A stretch of 64,000 nt of DNA from Mycolicibacterium llatzerense. GTDB taxonomy: Bacteria > Actinomycetota > Actinomycetes > Mycobacteriales > Mycobacteriaceae. Every line of letters begins with the position of its first letter. The first letter of the stretch is position 1. The DNA lies in NCBI RefSeq assembly GCF_000878195.1, contig NZ_JXST01000007.1, forward strand, positions 1-64,000, read 5' to 3'. Of the stretch, positions 62,112 through 64,000 are shown one piece after another. Made by a program: the position numbers and the translations under genes. Below the pieces are notes generated by a model, which saw nothing but the letters and a program-made list of their open reading frames with translations, was not told where the DNA came from and searched no databases.

Positions 62112-63620
62112 TCAGCGTCCGAGGACTTGAAAACCTTCCCATGCTTTCCGGCGGTCGGCGTGGGGGTCGTTGTCCACTCGCGAAGCGCGATCGAAGACGA
62201 GGACCGGACGGGCGTCGCTGGTGTAGCGCGGCCAGCCGTCTCCTGGAACTCCGGTGCGTGCGAAAGCATCCCAGCGCCCTTGCATGTCGTCGCTCACGCG
62301 TAGGGCCGAGCGGCGATCGGCTCCGGCGCTGAGTAGCCGACCGAGCGGCGTGCGGTAGGCGTCGAACACCGCAAGAAGCTCCGTCGCATGGGTGGCACCC
62401 AGCCCGGCCCATTGCAGAGTTCGCGGGGCGAAGTCATAGCGGTACAGATATGTGGGGGCGTGCCGACTGTGGGAATCCGCGAGCTGCCACAGTGTCGATC
62501 CGAATGTGAAGTCGGCCCCCAGTCGGATACAGGCATCGGGGGCCGGATATTCGGGATAGGCAGCAGTAATTCGCTCGCGACAGGTGGGTTCCGCTCCCGC
62601 TAGTAACGCTTCGATCTTGGCTTCGTTCGTCGGGAGGAGTTTGAGGAAGCGAGTGAACAACCGGCCCTCGTCGGCGTTCGTACCGACGATCAGCGGCACA
62701 CGGTACGCCTTGCCGTCGCGCATCGCTTGAATGGGCTCGGACGGTAGATAGTCGGTTCCGAATGTGCATCCCACCGGGTAACCGCCAGCAAGGTCCGATG
62801 CACTCGTGGTGAGCAAGCGATCGAATGCATTCACCAGTTGAGCCGGACGCGCCGCCAACAGGAGGCGGGCGGGCTCCCGCTCGTCGGCGCAGAGAATGGA
62901 TGCGAACTTGGCGGCGAACTCCGCGGCCAGCTCCTGGGAGCGGGATAGCGCGCCGGCCGGACTTTGTGAGATAGCCTGTGCGAAAAGCCCTTTAGCCGCT
63001 GGCACGGCCAGCAAAGTGGTAACGGCGTGCGCGCCCGCGCTCTCTCCGAAGATCGTCACGTTATCGGGATCGCCGCCGAATGCCGCGATGTTCTCGCGTA
63101 CCCACCTGAGCGCCGACACGAGGTCACGCAAGTAGAGGTTGTCGTCAATATGGATGTCTGCGGTGGACAGCGACGACAGGTCGACAGCCCCTAGCGCGCC
63201 GAGGCGGTAGTTTGTCGATACGTACACGCAACCGCTGCGGGCAAGCGACGCGCCATCATAGATCGGTGTCGCGGAACTGCCCAGGAAGTACGCCCCGCCG
63301 TGAATGAAGAACATCACGGGCAGAGGTCGGTCCGAGCCGCCGTCGGGTGCAACGACATTGAGGGTGAGGCAGTCCTCGCTCATGGGCTGGAACTTGCCCG
63401 GACCGACGATGGTGTATCGGCGGGGCTGTGGAGCGCAGTAGCGGAATCGGTGGCAGGGTCGGACGCCGTCCCACGCTTCGACCGGCTGGGGAGCCTTGAA
63501 CCGCAGCGCGCCGACTGGTGGCTTGGCGTAGGGAATGGAACGCCAGCGATTGACGCCGTCCCGCGTGAATCCTTCGATGGCGCCCGAGGTGAGTTCGGTG
63601 CGGACTGTCTTCGCTGGCAT
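62112..63620 (-). CDS. Type-B carboxylesterase
   Basis: The protein has 502 aa. The classical type-B signature is complete: E-D-C-L-T-L-N-V near residue 82, F-I-H-G-G-A-Y-F near 104, nucleophile G-E-S-A-G-A-H near 192-198, acid Glu/Asp in T-N-A-D-E-G-R-L-F near 309 and a C-terminal His in G-A-T-H-A-T-E-L near 410. No signal peptide, so it is cytoplasmic. Broad ester hydrolase; substrate not predictable. Monocistronic, with an AraC-type gene upstream on the same strand. Confidence 0.87.
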   Translation of the reverse strand: MPAKTVRTELTSGAIEGFTRDGVNRWRSIPYAKPPVGALRFKAPQPVEAWDGVRPCHRFRYCAPQPRRYTIVGPGKFQPMSEDCLTLNVVAPDGGSDRPLPVMFFIHGGAYFLGSSATPIYDGASLARSGCVYVSTNYRLGALGAVDLSSLSTADIHIDDNLYLRDLVSALRWVRENIAAFGGDPDNVTIFGESAGAHAVTTLLAVPAAKGLFAQAISQSPAGALSRSQELAAEFAAKFASILCADEREPARLLLAARPAQLVNAFDRLLTTSASDLAGGYPVGCTFGTDYLPSEPIQAMRDGKAYRVPLIVGTNADEGRLFTRFLKLLPTNEAKIEALLAGAEPTCRERITAAYPEYPAPDACIRLGADFTFGSTLWQLADSHSRHAPTYLYRYDFAPRTLQWAGLGATHATELLAVFDAYRTPLGRLLSAGADRRSALRVSDDMQGRWDAFARTGVPGDGWPRYTSDARPVLVFDRASRVDNDPHADRRKAWEGFQVLGR

Positions 63621-63841
63621 GTATCGACAATAGCGAATGACTATTCACACCAGCGCCCGGCTCTGCCGTTCAGTCGCCGTGTCGGGCACGGTTTGGCCTG
63701 CTACTGATGACTCACTCGACTTCGGTCAGCGGCCTCCACGGCCGTTCGGTGACGTCGTGGCTGATTCTTAAGCACCGGTTACATCTTTTCAGAAGAAGAA
63801 GCTACCCATGACCGGCTATCTCCGGGCGTGCGGGGACATCC

Positions 63842-64000
63842 TCAGCGTTGTGAGCGTCGGTACTCGCTCGGAGAGCGGCCGGTCCATCGCTTGAAGGCGT
63901 GTGAGAAGTTAGCAAGATCGCCGTATCCGAGCTCGGTCGCGATCTGGCTTGCCGACATTGATCGGGTGATTAACAGCATCATCGCGCTCTCCCGCAGACA
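63842..64000 (-). CDS. AraC-family regulator, C-terminal fragment
   Basis: Only the last 52 codons are in the window; the gene continues beyond the right edge. The second helix-turn-helix of the AraC/XylS domain is clear: S-A-S-Q-I-A-T-E-L-G-Y-G-D-L-A-N-F-S-H-A-F-K split at L-G-Y, then R-W-T-G-R-S-P-S-E-Y-R-R. Stop TGA at 63842-63844. The ligand-binding N-terminus cannot be seen. It lies 221 bp upstream of the carboxylesterase on the same strand and may regulate it. Confidence 0.85.
   Translation of the reverse strand, partial: CLRESAMMLLITRSMSASQIATELGYGDLANFSHAFKRWTGRSPSEYRRSQR

Overview
The window looks like chromosome from a fast-growing mycobacterium (Mycolicibacterium type). The base composition is GC-rich. 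The markers are actinobacterial or mycobacterial: a complete ergothioneine cluster egtABCDE, an lfrR-lfrA efflux pair, a GjpA-type surface protein, an MmpL/RND transporter, a mycofactocin-type SDR, a CYP136-type P450 with its usual SDR and TetR neighbours, and very many TetR regulators beside fatty-acyl-CoA-type genes. This assignment rests on recognised protein families, not on a database search.

Layout. 1-16.6 kb is mostly core: the tail of an Old-Yellow-Enzyme-like gene, an SDR, an exported sensor-domain protein, egtA-egtB-egtC-egtD-egtE in a tightly coupled operon, two methyltransferases and an aldo/keto reductase on the opposite strand, a PadR regulator, a small conserved protein, a Kef-type antiporter, the GjpA-like protein, lfrA/lfrR, and a tiny Trp/Gly/His-rich exported protein. 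16.65-18.4 kb is a small accessory patch. Two 84-bp direct repeats, each carrying the 3' end of a tRNA-Pro plus its terminator, and one degenerate third copy, frame a DUF4262 gene and a GNAT/DUF1778 toxin-antitoxin pair. No integrase is present.

18.7-33.2 kb holds regulators and catabolic enzymes: MmpL, five TetR genes, a PF10118 hydrolase, a CMD protein, a zinc alcohol dehydrogenase with a thiolase-like protein, a thioesterase, an alpha/beta hydrolase and a P450. 33.8-41.6 kb is an acyl-CoA module: fadD, fadE, biotin carboxylase alpha and beta, and a divergent second fadE. It resembles leucine or methyl-branched isoprenoid catabolism. 41.7-54.8 kb is an oxidative cluster: TetR, SDR, ferritin-like diiron protein, three different Baeyer-Villiger-type flavin monooxygenases, an HSL-type esterase, CYP136-like P450, SDR, TetR and acyl-CoA dehydrogenase. 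The chemistry suggested is alcohol to ketone to ester to acid plus alcohol, with products entering beta-oxidation.

54.9-57.3 kb is an Rv1264-like adenylyl cyclase gene broken by a 1,248-bp IS3-family element and, separately, by a +1 change in an 8-G run; undoing both restores an exact 390-codon reading frame. 57.3-61.7 kb carries a TetR and an AtuA-like (DUF1446) / TIGR03084 / enoyl-CoA hydratase operon. With the carboxylase module it suggests growth on branched or terpenoid-like acids. The window ends with a type-B carboxylesterase and the C-terminal end of an AraC regulator. No CRISPR array, complete tRNA or rRNA was seen.
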